Shown in pieces: positions 33,258 to 42,170 of a DNA stretch of 64,000 nt. The number at the start of each line of letters is the position of its first letter. Position 1 is the first letter of the stretch. Under the pieces are notes generated by a model. It made no database searches and had not been told where the DNA came from. It saw nothing but the letters and a program-made list of their open reading frames with translations. Source of the DNA: JAICMB01 sp035295125 (GTDB lineage Bacteria; Acidobacteriota; Terriglobia; Bryobacterales; Bryobacteraceae); contig DATGJP010000090.1 in NCBI GenBank assembly GCA_035295125.1, forward strand, positions 1 to 64,000. Direction: 5' to 3'. The translations under genes were made by a program, and so were the position numbers.

Positions 33258-35099
33258 CTACTTCGGCGGCAGCGACGCGGCCGCAATCTGCGCGATGTCC
33301 AGCAGCTTCGGCGGCGCGGTGGAAACAGTGGCCAGCGCGTCGCGAAACATCGTGTTGCAGAACGGGCAGGCGGCTCCCACCACATCAGCCCCCGTCGCGA
33401 CCAACTGCTCCGCCCTCTCTACGCTCACTCGCTTGCCTTTTTCTTCGCCCAGGAACGCGAGCCCACCTCCCGCGCCGCAGCAGAACGAGCGCTCACGGGT
33501 GCGCTCAGGTTCGAGGAGCTGACCGTAAGCGCTGACGACCGACCGAGGCTCATCGTATTTTTCGCGGTAGCGCCCCAAATAACAGGGGTCGTGATAGACG
33601 ATTTTCGATCCATTGGTCCCGTTATGCGGCAGTTTGTCGACATAACGCGCGAGAAACTCGCTGTGGTGCTCGATGGGCGGCGCCTCGCCGTACTCCTTCC
33701 AGTCCGTCGAAATGGTCCGCACGCAGTGAGGGCAGATCGAGATGATCTTCTTCACCTTGCTCTGAGCCAGCGTCTCGAGGTTGTTCTGCGCCAGCTCGCC
33801 GAAGGCCAGGTCGTTCCCCAAACGCCGCGCCGGATCGCCCGTGCAGCGCTCCTTCTTGAGAACGCCAAACGTGACGTTCAGATAGCGCATCACCGCCGCC
33901 AGTGACGCGACAATCTCCCGCCCGCGCGGATCGTATGAGCCCATGCAGCCGAGCCAGAGGCAGTATTCCTGCGTGCCGTCGTAAATCGGGAATTCCTGCT
34001 TCTGGATGAACTTCTCGCGCTCATTCGAGGACATCCCGAGCGAGTTGCCGTTGCGCTCCAGCGCCAGAAACAGCTTGGTGCCGTAGTCGTCTTCCCACTT
34101 GCCGGTGTTCACCGCGCCGCGCCGTAATCCGATAATGATCGGCAGGTGCTGAATGCCCACGGGGCACTGAAACTCGCAAGACCCGCACGTGGTGCACTGA
34201 AACGCAGCTTCCTGGGACTCGTACTTGCCGATGAGCGGTTCTTCGTTACCCGGCCCAAACTCGTTGAGATATCCCCGCACGCCGAGCGCGACCTCTTTCG
34301 GGTTCAGAACCTTCCCAGTCAGATTTGCGGGGCAATGTTCCGAGCAGCGCCCGCATTCGACGCACGAATACGCCTGCAATGTCACCAGCTTGGTGATGTC
34401 CTTCCCGGTGTCCAGCCCGAAATCCTCGTCGCCCACGAGCGGTGGAATCTTGCTGAATTTGTCGCGCTTGAGGAAAATGGTCACCGGGCTGAGGATCAAA
34501 TGCAGGTGCTTGGTGTGCGGCACCAGGGGCAGGAAGATCAGGATGGTCAGCGTGTGTGCCCACCATAGCGGTTTGCTGCTCTCCCAGCCTGCGATGAAGG
34601 TCGCAAGATACGTGACCATCAGGAAGAAGATCAGGAACGCGATGAGCACCGATTCATACGAAAGCTTGCCGAGCCATTTGGGTCGAATGAACAGGCGGCG
34701 GACTGCAAGGCCCGTGATTCCGATGGCGACGCCGATCCCAAAAAGCGCGGCAAACCAGAAATAGAACTTACCCGGCCACGTATCTCGGCTCAATAGGCCG
34801 AAGCCCAGCACTCCCTGCGCAAAATGGTTGATCGTGATCAGCGCGAACGCACAAAACCCCCAAAAAACGAGGGCGTGCGCGAATCCTGGGAGCGGGCGCT
34901 GGCGGATGACTTTGCCTTGCAGCATCACTTCCCAAAGGAAGTCTGCTACGCGGCGGCCGACGGGTTGAATGGTGAATTCAGGGTCATCTTTCGAAGCCCG
35001 GATGTTGCGGATAACTTTGCCGAAACGCGTCCAAAACAGGTACACGGATGCTATCAGGAGGAGGATGAACACACTCCGTTCCACCCATGAAAAAACCAT
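33258..35099 (-). CDS. Membrane-bound Fe-S oxidoreductase, HdrD/GlpC-like with NarI-like N-terminus
   Basis: The 613-residue protein has about five TM helices in residues 1-215. Two [4Fe-4S] sites follow (CVECGRCSEHCP about 255 and CTTCGSCEFQCP about 315), then two cysteine-rich CCG-type domains (WLGCMGSYDPRG through SICPHCV, and HDPCYLGRYR with FCCGAGGGLAF). It resembles heterodisulfide reductase subunit D/E fusions that pass electrons between ETF, beta-oxidation or disulfides and menaquinone. Its partner is not adjacent. It ends right next to the repeat-rich region. Confidence 0.88.
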   Translation of the reverse strand: MVFSWVERSVFILLLIASVYLFWTRFGKVIRNIRASKDDPEFTIQPVGRRVADFLWEVMLQGKVIRQRPLPGFAHALVFWGFCAFALITINHFAQGVLGFGLLSRDTWPGKFYFWFAALFGIGVAIGITGLAVRRLFIRPKWLGKLSYESVLIAFLIFFLMVTYLATFIAGWESSKPLWWAHTLTILIFLPLVPHTKHLHLILSPVTIFLKRDKFSKIPPLVGDEDFGLDTGKDITKLVTLQAYSCVECGRCSEHCPANLTGKVLNPKEVALGVRGYLNEFGPGNEEPLIGKYESQEAAFQCTTCGSCEFQCPVGIQHLPIIIGLRRGAVNTGKWEDDYGTKLFLALERNGNSLGMSSNEREKFIQKQEFPIYDGTQEYCLWLGCMGSYDPRGREIVASLAAVMRYLNVTFGVLKKERCTGDPARRLGNDLAFGELAQNNLETLAQSKVKKIISICPHCVRTISTDWKEYGEAPPIEHHSEFLARYVDKLPHNGTNGSKIVYHDPCYLGRYREKYDEPRSVVSAYGQLLEPERTRERSFCCGAGGGLAFLGEEKGKRVSVERAEQLVATGADVVGAACPFCNTMFRDALATVSTAPPKLLDIAQIAAASLPPK

Positions 35100-35172
35100 A
35101 AGCCACTAGCCTAGCACTAGGTTGGACGGAGGGATAGCTGTCCGCGCAAGACCGCGCGTCAACGATGGCTGG

Positions 35173-35808
35173 TTATTGTTCCCACTGACGCTCGAGCATC
35201 CGGGTGTACTCGCCCGACGAGTAGAGCTCGAAATCGAAACGCCCCGAACTGATCGGAGTGTAAGGGCACTGGCCTTGGACAAACGTGAAGAGCTGGTCGG
35301 CGTAGCGGTAGTAATTCCGCAGAAAATCGTCGGTGAGGCAATCCTTCGCGGGAACCTTCGCGAACATGGAATTGAGCCCGATCGCACGGCTGAAGATGGC
35401 CTTGAAGTCCGCCACGCCCCATTTGCGCAGCTTATCCTGCACCGCATACGGCGCGTCCTGAATTAGCAACGTCATGAAGCTCTGCTTCTGGACCCCCGCT
35501 GGAAGCTCCTCGCGGTGGCGTTCCACGAATTCCATGCACTGCTCCACCCAACGCATCACGTCGCGTCCGACGTAGAACAGCATGCGAATCTCACAGTAGC
35601 GGCCGTCCAAAAGCTTCCGTTCGAGATCCTCGGTGGAGCTTTCACCGCCCGGCAGTAGTCCTTGCAGAACTAAGCTTGCCCGCGAGCTTTCCACCAATCG
35701 CTCCGGTCCGGACGCGTCCGCGAACGGATGCAAAATCAGTGGTGGCAGAGAAAAGGCGTGCTCAAACCCTCTCGCCGGGATCGTCGTCGAAGCTATGTTC
35801 GGTGCCAT
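35173..35808 (-). CDS. Conserved-looking hypothetical protein
   Basis: The 211-residue soluble protein is mostly helical, without signal peptide or TM segments. The central part (RMLFYVGRDVMRWVEQCMEF, then VQKQSFMTLLIQDAPYAVQD) has regular amphipathic helices, and the C-terminus is aromatic-rich (LRNYYRYADQLFTF). I do not recognise a family. It lies between the M28 peptidase (21 bp) and the Fe-S protein (73 bp), same strand. Coding is supported by the clean frame and spacing; function is open. Confidence 0.65.
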   Translation of the reverse strand: MAPNIASTTIPARGFEHAFSLPPLILHPFADASGPERLVESSRASLVLQGLLPGGESSTEDLERKLLDGRYCEIRMLFYVGRDVMRWVEQCMEFVERHREELPAGVQKQSFMTLLIQDAPYAVQDKLRKWGVADFKAIFSRAIGLNSMFAKVPAKDCLTDDFLRNYYRYADQLFTFVQGQCPYTPISSGRFDFELYSSGEYTRMLERQWEQ

Positions 35809-35829
35809 ATCTGAACCTAGTATGGGATT

Positions 35830-37635
35830 TCACTTGCGTTCGGTCAGCAGTACTTTGGCCTCAATCGTTTGACCCGCCCGGACTACCTTCACAAGTACTT
35901 CCTGTCCGGGCTTTTTGGCCCGGAGAGCGTACGTAAAGTCGTAAAGATTCTGAATTGGCTTGCCGTCGAATTCCACCAGGATGTCGCCACCCTTGAGCCC
36001 GGCTTTGGCGGCAGGCGAGCCGGGACGAATGTCGGCGAACCGCACGCCATTCGGAATCTCCGCGAAGTCGGGAATGCTGCCGAAATCCGGTCCGTAGCCC
36101 GAAACCTTACCCGAATGAGCGTTCTCATCGGCCTTTTCCGCGTGCGGGTCCACCACACGTACGAACTGCGGCCGGCCGGGATCGTCGGCCAACCGGTCGA
36201 TGATCCCGTCCACCATGCTCAATAACTTCACAGCCTCGTTGGAATCGATCTTGTCCCAGGTGTCGCTAGGTTTGTGATAGTCGGCGTGCAAGCCGGAGAA
36301 GAAGAACAGCACCGGCACCTGTTTCGTGGTGAATGAGGTGTGATCGCTCGATCCGTAACCCGCCTGCTCGGACAGATCCGTCTGGAAATGATAGTGCCCG
36401 TTCAGTTCCTTCAACATTGGCTGGAACGTCGTGCCAGTCCCCGATCCGCCAACATACACCCGGTCGTCACGCACGCGGCCGATCATGTCCATGTTGATCA
36501 TCGCGACCGCCTTTTCCAGTGGCAGTTCCGGATGGTTCACGTAATAGCTCGAGCCAAGCAGTCCCAATTCTTCGCCTGCGAAAGTCAGGAACAGGACGCC
36601 GCGCTTATGCTTCGGCTCGCCGGAAAGCTGGTGCGCCAGTTCCAGGACGCCCGCAGTGCCCGAAGCATTGTCATCCGCGCCGGGGTGAACTGTGCCGGCC
36701 ATCGACGGCGCCAGGGAAAACTGTTCACCCAGGCCCAAGTGATCGTAATGCGCGCCCAGAATGACATATTCGTCCGTCTCGCCGGGAAGGTACGCGGCCA
36801 CGTTGTGCACGGTCTTGACTTCCCGACGCACATCCAGATCCAGCGCCACGCGCAAGTCTGCCGGCAACGCGAACGACTGCGGCTTCAAATCCTTATCGAT
36901 CGCAGACTGCACGGCGGTGAAGTCTTTTCCTGCTTCCTTGAACCACCGCGACACCACATCGGCCTTTACCTGCACGAAGCCGATGCCTGCATTCATCGGG
37001 CCCGCGGTGGTGCCGAATTTCTCCAGCGTGTCGTCGTCCGATCTGTGCGCCGCAGTGTCGTTTACAAACAGGATGGCTTTGGCGCCGTGCATTTTCGCAT
37101 TCACGGCCTTGGCAAAGATCTGAGAATGCGCCGTGTATACCTTCCCCTCGAAAACGCTCTTTTCGTCAAACTCCTGGGGCTCGTGCCGCAGCACAATCAC
37201 GACCTTGTCTTTCACGTCGATTCCCGAATAGTCGTCGTAGTTGTATTCCGGAGCCGTGATGCCGTACCCTGCGAAGACTACAGTCGACGTTATCTGCCCC
37301 TCGGACGACAGGTTGAGCGGCACAAAATCCTGCTGGAGCTTGAGCACCTTCTTCTGCTTCGCATCGAACAGCGTCATGCTGGTGTGCGGCCCGAGATGTG
37401 CGCTCGTCGTAACCGGGAAGTCCTGGAAATAGCTGTCGCCGTTGAGAGGCTTCAGATGAAGGTCGCGGAAGTGGTCGGCGATATATGCCGCCGCTTGTTC
37501 CAGTTCCGGCGAACCGCTCGCGCGACCGCGCATTTTCTCGGACGCGAGATACTTGACGTAATCCAGGTACTCCGTAGGACTCAGGTCCGCGGCAAACAGC
37601 GCCCCGGCGGCAGCAAACGCTAATAGAAGGCGCAT
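35830..37635 (-). CDS. Secreted M28 zinc aminopeptidase with PA and PDZ domains
   Basis: The 601-residue protein has signal peptide MRLLLAFAAAGALFAAD, a PA-domain insertion (about 110-230) and the M28 di-zinc core: GAHYDHLGLG, HPGADDNASGTAG, FAGEELGLLGS, NMDMIGRV and SSDHTSF, the five expected ligand motifs. A C-terminal PDZ domain (about 505-600; IRPGSPAAKAGLKGGDIL) is unusual in classic aminopeptidases but common in Acidobacteria and Bacteroidetes versions. It likely trims peptides in the periplasm. It abuts the DsbA-like gene. Confidence 0.92.
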   Translation of the reverse strand: MRLLLAFAAAGALFAADLSPTEYLDYVKYLASEKMRGRASGSPELEQAAAYIADHFRDLHLKPLNGDSYFQDFPVTTSAHLGPHTSMTLFDAKQKKVLKLQQDFVPLNLSSEGQITSTVVFAGYGITAPEYNYDDYSGIDVKDKVVIVLRHEPQEFDEKSVFEGKVYTAHSQIFAKAVNAKMHGAKAILFVNDTAAHRSDDDTLEKFGTTAGPMNAGIGFVQVKADVVSRWFKEAGKDFTAVQSAIDKDLKPQSFALPADLRVALDLDVRREVKTVHNVAAYLPGETDEYVILGAHYDHLGLGEQFSLAPSMAGTVHPGADDNASGTAGVLELAHQLSGEPKHKRGVLFLTFAGEELGLLGSSYYVNHPELPLEKAVAMINMDMIGRVRDDRVYVGGSGTGTTFQPMLKELNGHYHFQTDLSEQAGYGSSDHTSFTTKQVPVLFFFSGLHADYHKPSDTWDKIDSNEAVKLLSMVDGIIDRLADDPGRPQFVRVVDPHAEKADENAHSGKVSGYGPDFGSIPDFAEIPNGVRFADIRPGSPAAKAGLKGGDILVEFDGKPIQNLYDFTYALRAKKPGQEVLVKVVRAGQTIEAKVLLTERK

Positions 37636-38553
37636 CTACTTTTTGGTGGGGGGCAGCGCGGACGGGATCTTTACCTCGCAGCAAGCCTCGCCCGCTTCCT
37701 TGTTGTCCTTCGAATATTCCAGCTCGGCGTCGAGCAGGCCCTTCAGGTTTTGCCACGGAATGGCGCCCGGAATACGGCGGCCATTGATGAACAATGTGGG
37801 CGTCTGGTCGATACTCAGGGCCTTGCCTTCGGCCATTTCCTTGTCGATCTCGCCTTCTGTGGCCTTGGTGTCCATGCAACTGGAAAGCTGAATGGTGTCG
37901 AGGTCCTTCGTCTTCGCGAAGTCGAGAACCTTGTCTTTCAAATTGTCGGCCGTGATTTCGGTCTGGTGCTCGTAAGCCCAGTCATAAAAATCCCAGAATT
38001 TCGTGGCGTTCTGCCGGAACACACAGCGTCCCGCCATGGCGCCGGCTTTCGCCCAGGGATGAATCTGGATGAGCGGGAAATCCTTAAAATAAACGCGAAC
38101 CTGCTTGGGATAGGTCGCCACGATATTGTCCCGCAGCGTTTTCGCCTCTTCCCTACACGCCGGGCACTCGAAATCGGCGAACATCACCAGCACCATCGGC
38201 GCGCCCGCGGCGCCAAAACTCGGCGACAAATCGGTTTTCAGCTTGTCGATATCGGCCTGAAACGGGCTGTGGTTAATGTTGAAGACCTTCCCGTAAAAAA
38301 CCTCCTGTCCGTTGTCGCTGACGTAGAACACGTTGTCCTGCGATGCTCCGTTATAGGTGAGATGGACGTCCACTTCCTTGAGGCCGGGGATCGGGGCGGG
38401 CTTGGGATTGTCGATGCTCATCTGAACTTGCGGCGAGACCAGCAACAAGTGGCGGATATACGGCTCAAGGGCGGCTTTGTCGAAAGCGTTCTTGGGCTTG
38501 GTTTGCGCGGAGAGCGCAGCTACACAAAGGACGGCACAGGCGGCAAAACGCAT
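37636..38553 (-). CDS. DsbA-like thioredoxin-fold protein (exported)
   Basis: The 305-residue protein starts at MRFAACAVLCVAALSAQ, a signal peptide; upstream codons overlap the neighbouring gene and look non-coding. A DSBA/Thioredoxin_4 domain (about 140-285) has the redox motif FADFECPACREEAK (CPAC), a helical insert with GRCVFRQNATKFWDFY and the cis-Pro region QTPTLFINGRRIPG. It is probably a periplasmic thiol oxidoreductase or disulfide isomerase. The 80-100 residue N-terminal domain is unassigned. It sits directly upstream of the M28 peptidase. Confidence 0.88.
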   Translation of the reverse strand: MRFAACAVLCVAALSAQTKPKNAFDKAALEPYIRHLLLVSPQVQMSIDNPKPAPIPGLKEVDVHLTYNGASQDNVFYVSDNGQEVFYGKVFNINHSPFQADIDKLKTDLSPSFGAAGAPMVLVMFADFECPACREEAKTLRDNIVATYPKQVRVYFKDFPLIQIHPWAKAGAMAGRCVFRQNATKFWDFYDWAYEHQTEITADNLKDKVLDFAKTKDLDTIQLSSCMDTKATEGEIDKEMAEGKALSIDQTPTLFINGRRIPGAIPWQNLKGLLDAELEYSKDNKEAGEACCEVKIPSALPPTKK

Positions 38554-38578
38554 ATGATCGATTGTAACTTGGGAGCCG

Positions 38579-40123
38579 TTAGAGGACCGGCCCAATTCGC
38601 CACGGAACGAACTCTTTGTGGCCCAGTTTTTCGCTGCAGGTCCGCTCGCCGGAGGCCGCCCGCAGAACGGCATCGAAGATCTCCCGGCCAACCTGCCGGA
38701 CCGTCGCATCGCCGTCGGCGATCCGGCCGGCGTTGAGATCCATGTTGTCGCGCATGCGCCGATACGTGCTGCTGTTCGTGGCGATCTTGACTACGGGGAT
38801 GGTGGGAAATCCAATGGCGCTGCCGCGGCCCGTCGTGAACGCGATCAGGTTGGCTCCGCCTGCCGCCAGACCCGTGAGAGATACGGGATCGTATCCCGGC
38901 GTGTTCATAAAAACGAATCCCGGTCCTTGGATTCGCTCGGCATAATCCACCACTTCGTTGAGCTGCGACGTTCCGGCCTTGGCCACCGCGCCCAGCGACT
39001 TCTCCAGAATATTGGTGAGGCCGCCGTCCTTGTTCCCCGGCGAAGGGTTATCGTCGAAACTGCCGCCGAGGCGGACCAGGTATTCCTTGTACCCGCGCAC
39101 AAACCCGAGCAACTTCTCCGCGGTCGCCCGATTGCGCGCGCGTCGAACCAACAGATGTTCAGCGCCGAAGATCTCGGTGGTCTCCGCCAACACGAAAGCC
39201 GCGCCGATATCCGCTAGCATGTCGCAGCAGACTCCGAGCGCCGGATTTGCTGTAATCCCGGAAAACGAATCGGACCCGCCGCAGTTCAAACCCAGCACAA
39301 TCTTCGACGCCAGCGTTTCAACCCGTTTCTCCGCGGAAGCGCGCTCCATCATGCGGCCGATCTCGCGCCGTGCCGCCTCAACGGTCCCGCGCGTCCCGCC
39401 GCTTCCCTGCAAAGTCATGCCCGCCAGCCGTTCGGACCGCGGCGTGCCCTTGCCGAGATAATGATCGATCTGGTTCACCTCGCACCCGAGCCCCAGGATG
39501 ATCGCCGCGCTCACGTTGGGATGGTCGAGGACGCCCGCCAAAGTGCGTTGCAGTTGCACGGTGTCGGGCCCGATGGTATGCCCGCATCCCTCGCCATGAG
39601 GAAACGCCACCACCCCGTCGACGTTTGGAGGCAGCGTCTCGCCGAGGTAGCTGGCTGCAATCAATTCCGTTGTATGCGCGGCGCAATTGCTAGCCGCAAC
39701 CACCGCGATGTAATTCCGAGTCCCGACCCGCCCGTCCTCTCGAGGGTAACCCAAAAAGTTAGGGCAAGCTAATGTGGGGCAGGCGGTTTCGCCTGCCCGC
39801 TTTTCTTCGGGAAACTCATACTCGAAATGTAACTCCTCAAACCCGACATTATGCGTATGCACATGCCGCCCCGGCTCAATCCGAATTCGGGCCCGCCCCA
39901 TAATCTGCCCATAACGGACAATCGTCTCGCCGGCCGCAATCGCGGCTAGCGCGACCTTATGTCCAATCGGAATCGCGTCTTCGATCGTGACGTCATGCCC
40001 GTCTACACGAACGACCTGTCCGGCGGCCAAAGGCACACGAGCAATCGCAACGTTGTCCGAAGCGTGAAGATGAATAACGGAATTCTCCGCCGTCGGGAGC
40101 TTGGTAATTTCGAGCAGCCCCAT
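38579..40123 (-). CDS. Altronate dehydratase (UxaA family) with repeat-derived linker
   Basis: The 514-residue protein joins an N-terminal SAF domain (about 1-100) to the C-terminal D-galactarate/altronate dehydratase domain. It dehydrates D-altronate or a related aldonate to a 2-keto-3-deoxy acid in uronate breakdown. Motifs include YPREDGRVGTRNYIAVVAAS, HGEGCGHTIG, LGLGCEVNQID and GLNCGGSDSFSGITANPALG. The linker (about residues 107-120) reads KRAGETACPTLACPNF, encoded by a dispersed repeat arm. A GAAAGGT site overlaps the stop of the upstream gene. UxaA is likely; galactarate or other SAF-type dehydratases remain possible. Confidence 0.9.
   Translation of the reverse strand: MGLLEITKLPTAENSVIHLHASDNVAIARVPLAAGQVVRVDGHDVTIEDAIPIGHKVALAAIAAGETIVRYGQIMGRARIRIEPGRHVHTHNVGFEELHFEYEFPEEKRAGETACPTLACPNFLGYPREDGRVGTRNYIAVVAASNCAAHTTELIAASYLGETLPPNVDGVVAFPHGEGCGHTIGPDTVQLQRTLAGVLDHPNVSAAIILGLGCEVNQIDHYLGKGTPRSERLAGMTLQGSGGTRGTVEAARREIGRMMERASAEKRVETLASKIVLGLNCGGSDSFSGITANPALGVCCDMLADIGAAFVLAETTEIFGAEHLLVRRARNRATAEKLLGFVRGYKEYLVRLGGSFDDNPSPGNKDGGLTNILEKSLGAVAKAGTSQLNEVVDYAERIQGPGFVFMNTPGYDPVSLTGLAAGGANLIAFTTGRGSAIGFPTIPVVKIATNSSTYRRMRDNMDLNAGRIADGDATVRQVGREIFDAVLRAASGERTCSEKLGHKEFVPWRIGPVL
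39770..39801. repeat. In-frame repeat arm inside altronate dehydratase
   Basis: The arm is GGGCAGGCG (39777-39785), loop GTTT, CGCCTGCCC (39790-39798), with a GGTGG-like edge. On the coding strand it gives RAGETACPT, identical to the segment in trpF. Confidence 0.88.
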
Positions 40124-40126
40124 AGC

Positions 40127-40672
40127 CTACCTTTCAAGTACCGTTTCTGTAATGAGTTCGCCTGCGTGAAGGTGGAACCCGCCGTCGACCGGATGTAGCC
40201 AGAACCCCTCGTGCTGCCGCGGCGCGGGAACATCTTCAACCCGCTTCACCATCGTGAACTGATCGTTCTCCACCTGCGGCATCCATCTGCCGATGTGCAC
40301 ATGCACATGACACTGCGTCTGCACCTCGGGCGCGTTGTAGGCAATGGCCCATTTCTCACCGAAGAGCGATTTGGCCTTTGCTGCCGCCTCGGCCAACAAC
40401 CGGGTCCGAACATCGGCCGGCAGCGAGTCCATCGACCGCTCATGGCCCCTTGGCAGAGCCAACCAGCGATTCGGCTTGCTTGGGTTAGCGTCTTTCAGAA
40501 AAAACACCTCCGTCCCTGGTGCCTGCTTCTCGGCTTCACGGCAGAGACTGCACTCTCGCGCCTGGAGTGTTTCGGGATGAGTTGGATCGCAGTGGCAGGT
40601 AACGATGTCGGCACGCAGCGTGAAGAAGGCTGCCAGCGCCGCCAGAAACACGAGTTGTCGCACTGGCCTCAT
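40127..40672 (-). CDS. Exported HIT-like histidine-triad protein
   Basis: The 181-residue protein has the HIT signature QCHVHVHIGRW near residues 115-125 and typical upstream strand RWLALPRGHERSM. An N-terminal hydrophobic segment (about 4-20) and a Cys-rich patch (TCHCDPTHPETLQARECSLC) precede it, giving possible metal or disulfide sites. HIT proteins hydrolyse or transfer nucleoside phosphates in the cytosol, so an apparently exported, Cys-rich form is uncommon. I use MRPVRQLVFL as start. It lies 3 bp upstream of altronate dehydratase. Confidence 0.75.
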   Translation of the reverse strand: MRPVRQLVFLAALAAFFTLRADIVTCHCDPTHPETLQARECSLCREAEKQAPGTEVFFLKDANPSKPNRWLALPRGHERSMDSLPADVRTRLLAEAAAKAKSLFGEKWAIAYNAPEVQTQCHVHVHIGRWMPQVENDQFTMVKRVEDVPAPRQHEGFWLHPVDGGFHLHAGELITETVLER

Positions 40673-40683
40673 TATACTGGGAG

Positions 40684-42135
40684 TTGCCTGCAATTCTCGG
40701 AACACGTCGAGCGCTCATTGTTTTGAGCCTCGCGGCGCTGTTCTTCCTCTACTTTTTCGGGCTCGACCGCGCGGGTATGATGGGCCCCGATGAACCGCGT
40801 TACGCCTCCATCGGCCGTGAAATGGCAAATTCGGGCGACTGGGTCACGCCGCGGCTGGACGGCCACCCCTGGTTCGAAAAACCCGCGCTCTTGTACTGGA
40901 TGACCGCCGTTGGGTTCAAACTCGGCCTCGGCGACGATCTCGCGCCTCGCTTGCCGGTGGCGGTCCTCAGCGTTGCGTTTCTGGTGTTCTATTTCGTGAT
41001 GCTGCGCCGCGAGTTCGGGGAAGCCGCGGCCGCATTCAGCACTTGCATCCTCGCGACTTCCGCGGGCTGGCTTGCATATAGCCACGTCGGCGTAACCGAC
41101 CTGCCGGTCGCCGCGTGTTTCAGCGCCGCCATGTTGCTGCTGCTCGGTAGCGCCGCCATCAGGCGGTCTGCAGAGACTTCCGGATCCGGTCTGCGCTTCC
41201 AAGTGCAGACGGAACCGCCTGCTTCACCCTTCCACAGAATCCAGATCGCAGCAGGGATCCTTCTTGGTCTCGCTGTCCTCGCCAAAGGTCTCGGCCCGCT
41301 GGTGCTCTTCCTCCCAGCAATCTGGTTCCTTCGCAAATTCCCACGGACCATTGCCATCACCCTCGGCACAGCGTTCGTTGTCTCATCGCCCTGGTACATC
41401 CTCGCGACCCTTCGGAACGGTCCTGCTTTCCTCCAGGAGCTGATCATCCAGCATCACGTCGAGCGCTTCCTTACCGGCAACGACATGCACGCCCGGCCGT
41501 GGTGGTTCTTCCTCCCCGTGATCCTCGCGGGTATGTTCCCCTGGACGCCAACCCTCGCGCTGCTCTTCCGCAAGCCCCTCTATGCCGACCTACGCGTCCG
41601 CTTCCTGCTCGCATGGTTCGCTTTTGGATTTGTCTTTTTTTCCGTCTCCGCCGGCAAACTACCCGGCTATCTCCTACCCCTACTGCCCGCGCTAGCAGCA
41701 CTCTGTGGCATCGCCTTGACACAGGCGTCGAATCCTCGTTGGGTTCTCGCCCTCAGTGCTGCTTTGCTCTGGCTGATTCCTGCCATCCAGGATCTCCTGC
41801 CGCGTGCGCTCGTCGCCGGGCTGGGCAACACGCCTATCCAAATACCGACTCTGCTCCTGTTGCCCACAGCCGTCCTCGCGGTCATCTGCTGGTATTTCCA
41901 GCGCGAAAAGTCCGTTTCGATTGTCGCCTTGTTCGTCATCCTTGGCGTGAGCCGCGTGGTTTGGGAAACCTATCCGCTCCTCGACCGCACCTATTCCGCT
42001 CGTGCCTTCTGGCGGGCACAAGTAGACGCCGGGGCTGCGAATCAACTCTGCCTCGAACAAGCCAATCGAAGCTGGCGGTATGGTCTCGACTATTACGCCC
42101 ATCGTCCTATTCCCGATTGCAAACAGGGTCATTAA
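40684..42135 (+). CDS. ArnT/PMT-family membrane glycosyltransferase with repeat insertion
   Basis: The 483-residue GT-C protein has about 11 TM helices. The first periplasmic loop contains MGPDEPRYASIGREMANSGDWVTPRLDGHPWFEKPALLYW, the acidic ArnT/PMT-type catalytic signature (quoted here as two adjoining parts ending at GDW and LYW). It transfers a sugar from a lipid carrier, as in ArnT, to lipid A or a protein. The start is a TTG at 40684; the site GGGAG is unusually close, so another start is possible. Between two TM segments (about residues 162-180) a loop SGSGLRFQVQTEPPASPF is repeat-encoded. Confidence 0.85.
   Translation: MPAILGTRRALIVLSLAALFFLYFFGLDRAGMMGPDEPRYASIGREMANSGDWVTPRLDGHPWFEKPALLYWMTAVGFKLGLGDDLAPRLPVAVLSVAFLVFYFVMLRREFGEAAAAFSTCILATSAGWLAYSHVGVTDLPVAACFSAAMLLLLGSAAIRRSAETSGSGLRFQVQTEPPASPFHRIQIAAGILLGLAVLAKGLGPLVLFLPAIWFLRKFPRTIAITLGTAFVVSSPWYILATLRNGPAFLQELIIQHHVERFLTGNDMHARPWWFFLPVILAGMFPWTPTLALLFRKPLYADLRVRFLLAWFAFGFVFFSVSAGKLPGYLLPLLPALAALCGIALTQASNPRWVLALSAALLWLIPAIQDLLPRALVAGLGNTPIQIPTLLLLPTAVLAVICWYFQREKSVSIVALFVILGVSRVVWETYPLLDRTYSARAFWRAQVDAGAANQLCLEQANRSWRYGLDYYAHRPIPDCKQGH
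41205..41250. repeat. In-frame repeat copy inside the glycosyltransferase
   Basis: Reads GTGCAGACGGAACCGCCTGC then TTCACCCTTCCACAGAATCC, matching the arm-B/tail portion at 62088-62142 and the tail at 11366-11385. It stays in frame and encodes VQTEPPASPFHRIQ. Confidence 0.75.
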
Positions 42136-42170
42136 GATGCTAATCTCTATAGGGACGGTAGGGATTAGCT

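Noticed and set aside
36340..37623. 427-codon open frame opposite the M28 peptidase
   Set aside because: Antisense frame over a gene with complete zinc motifs.
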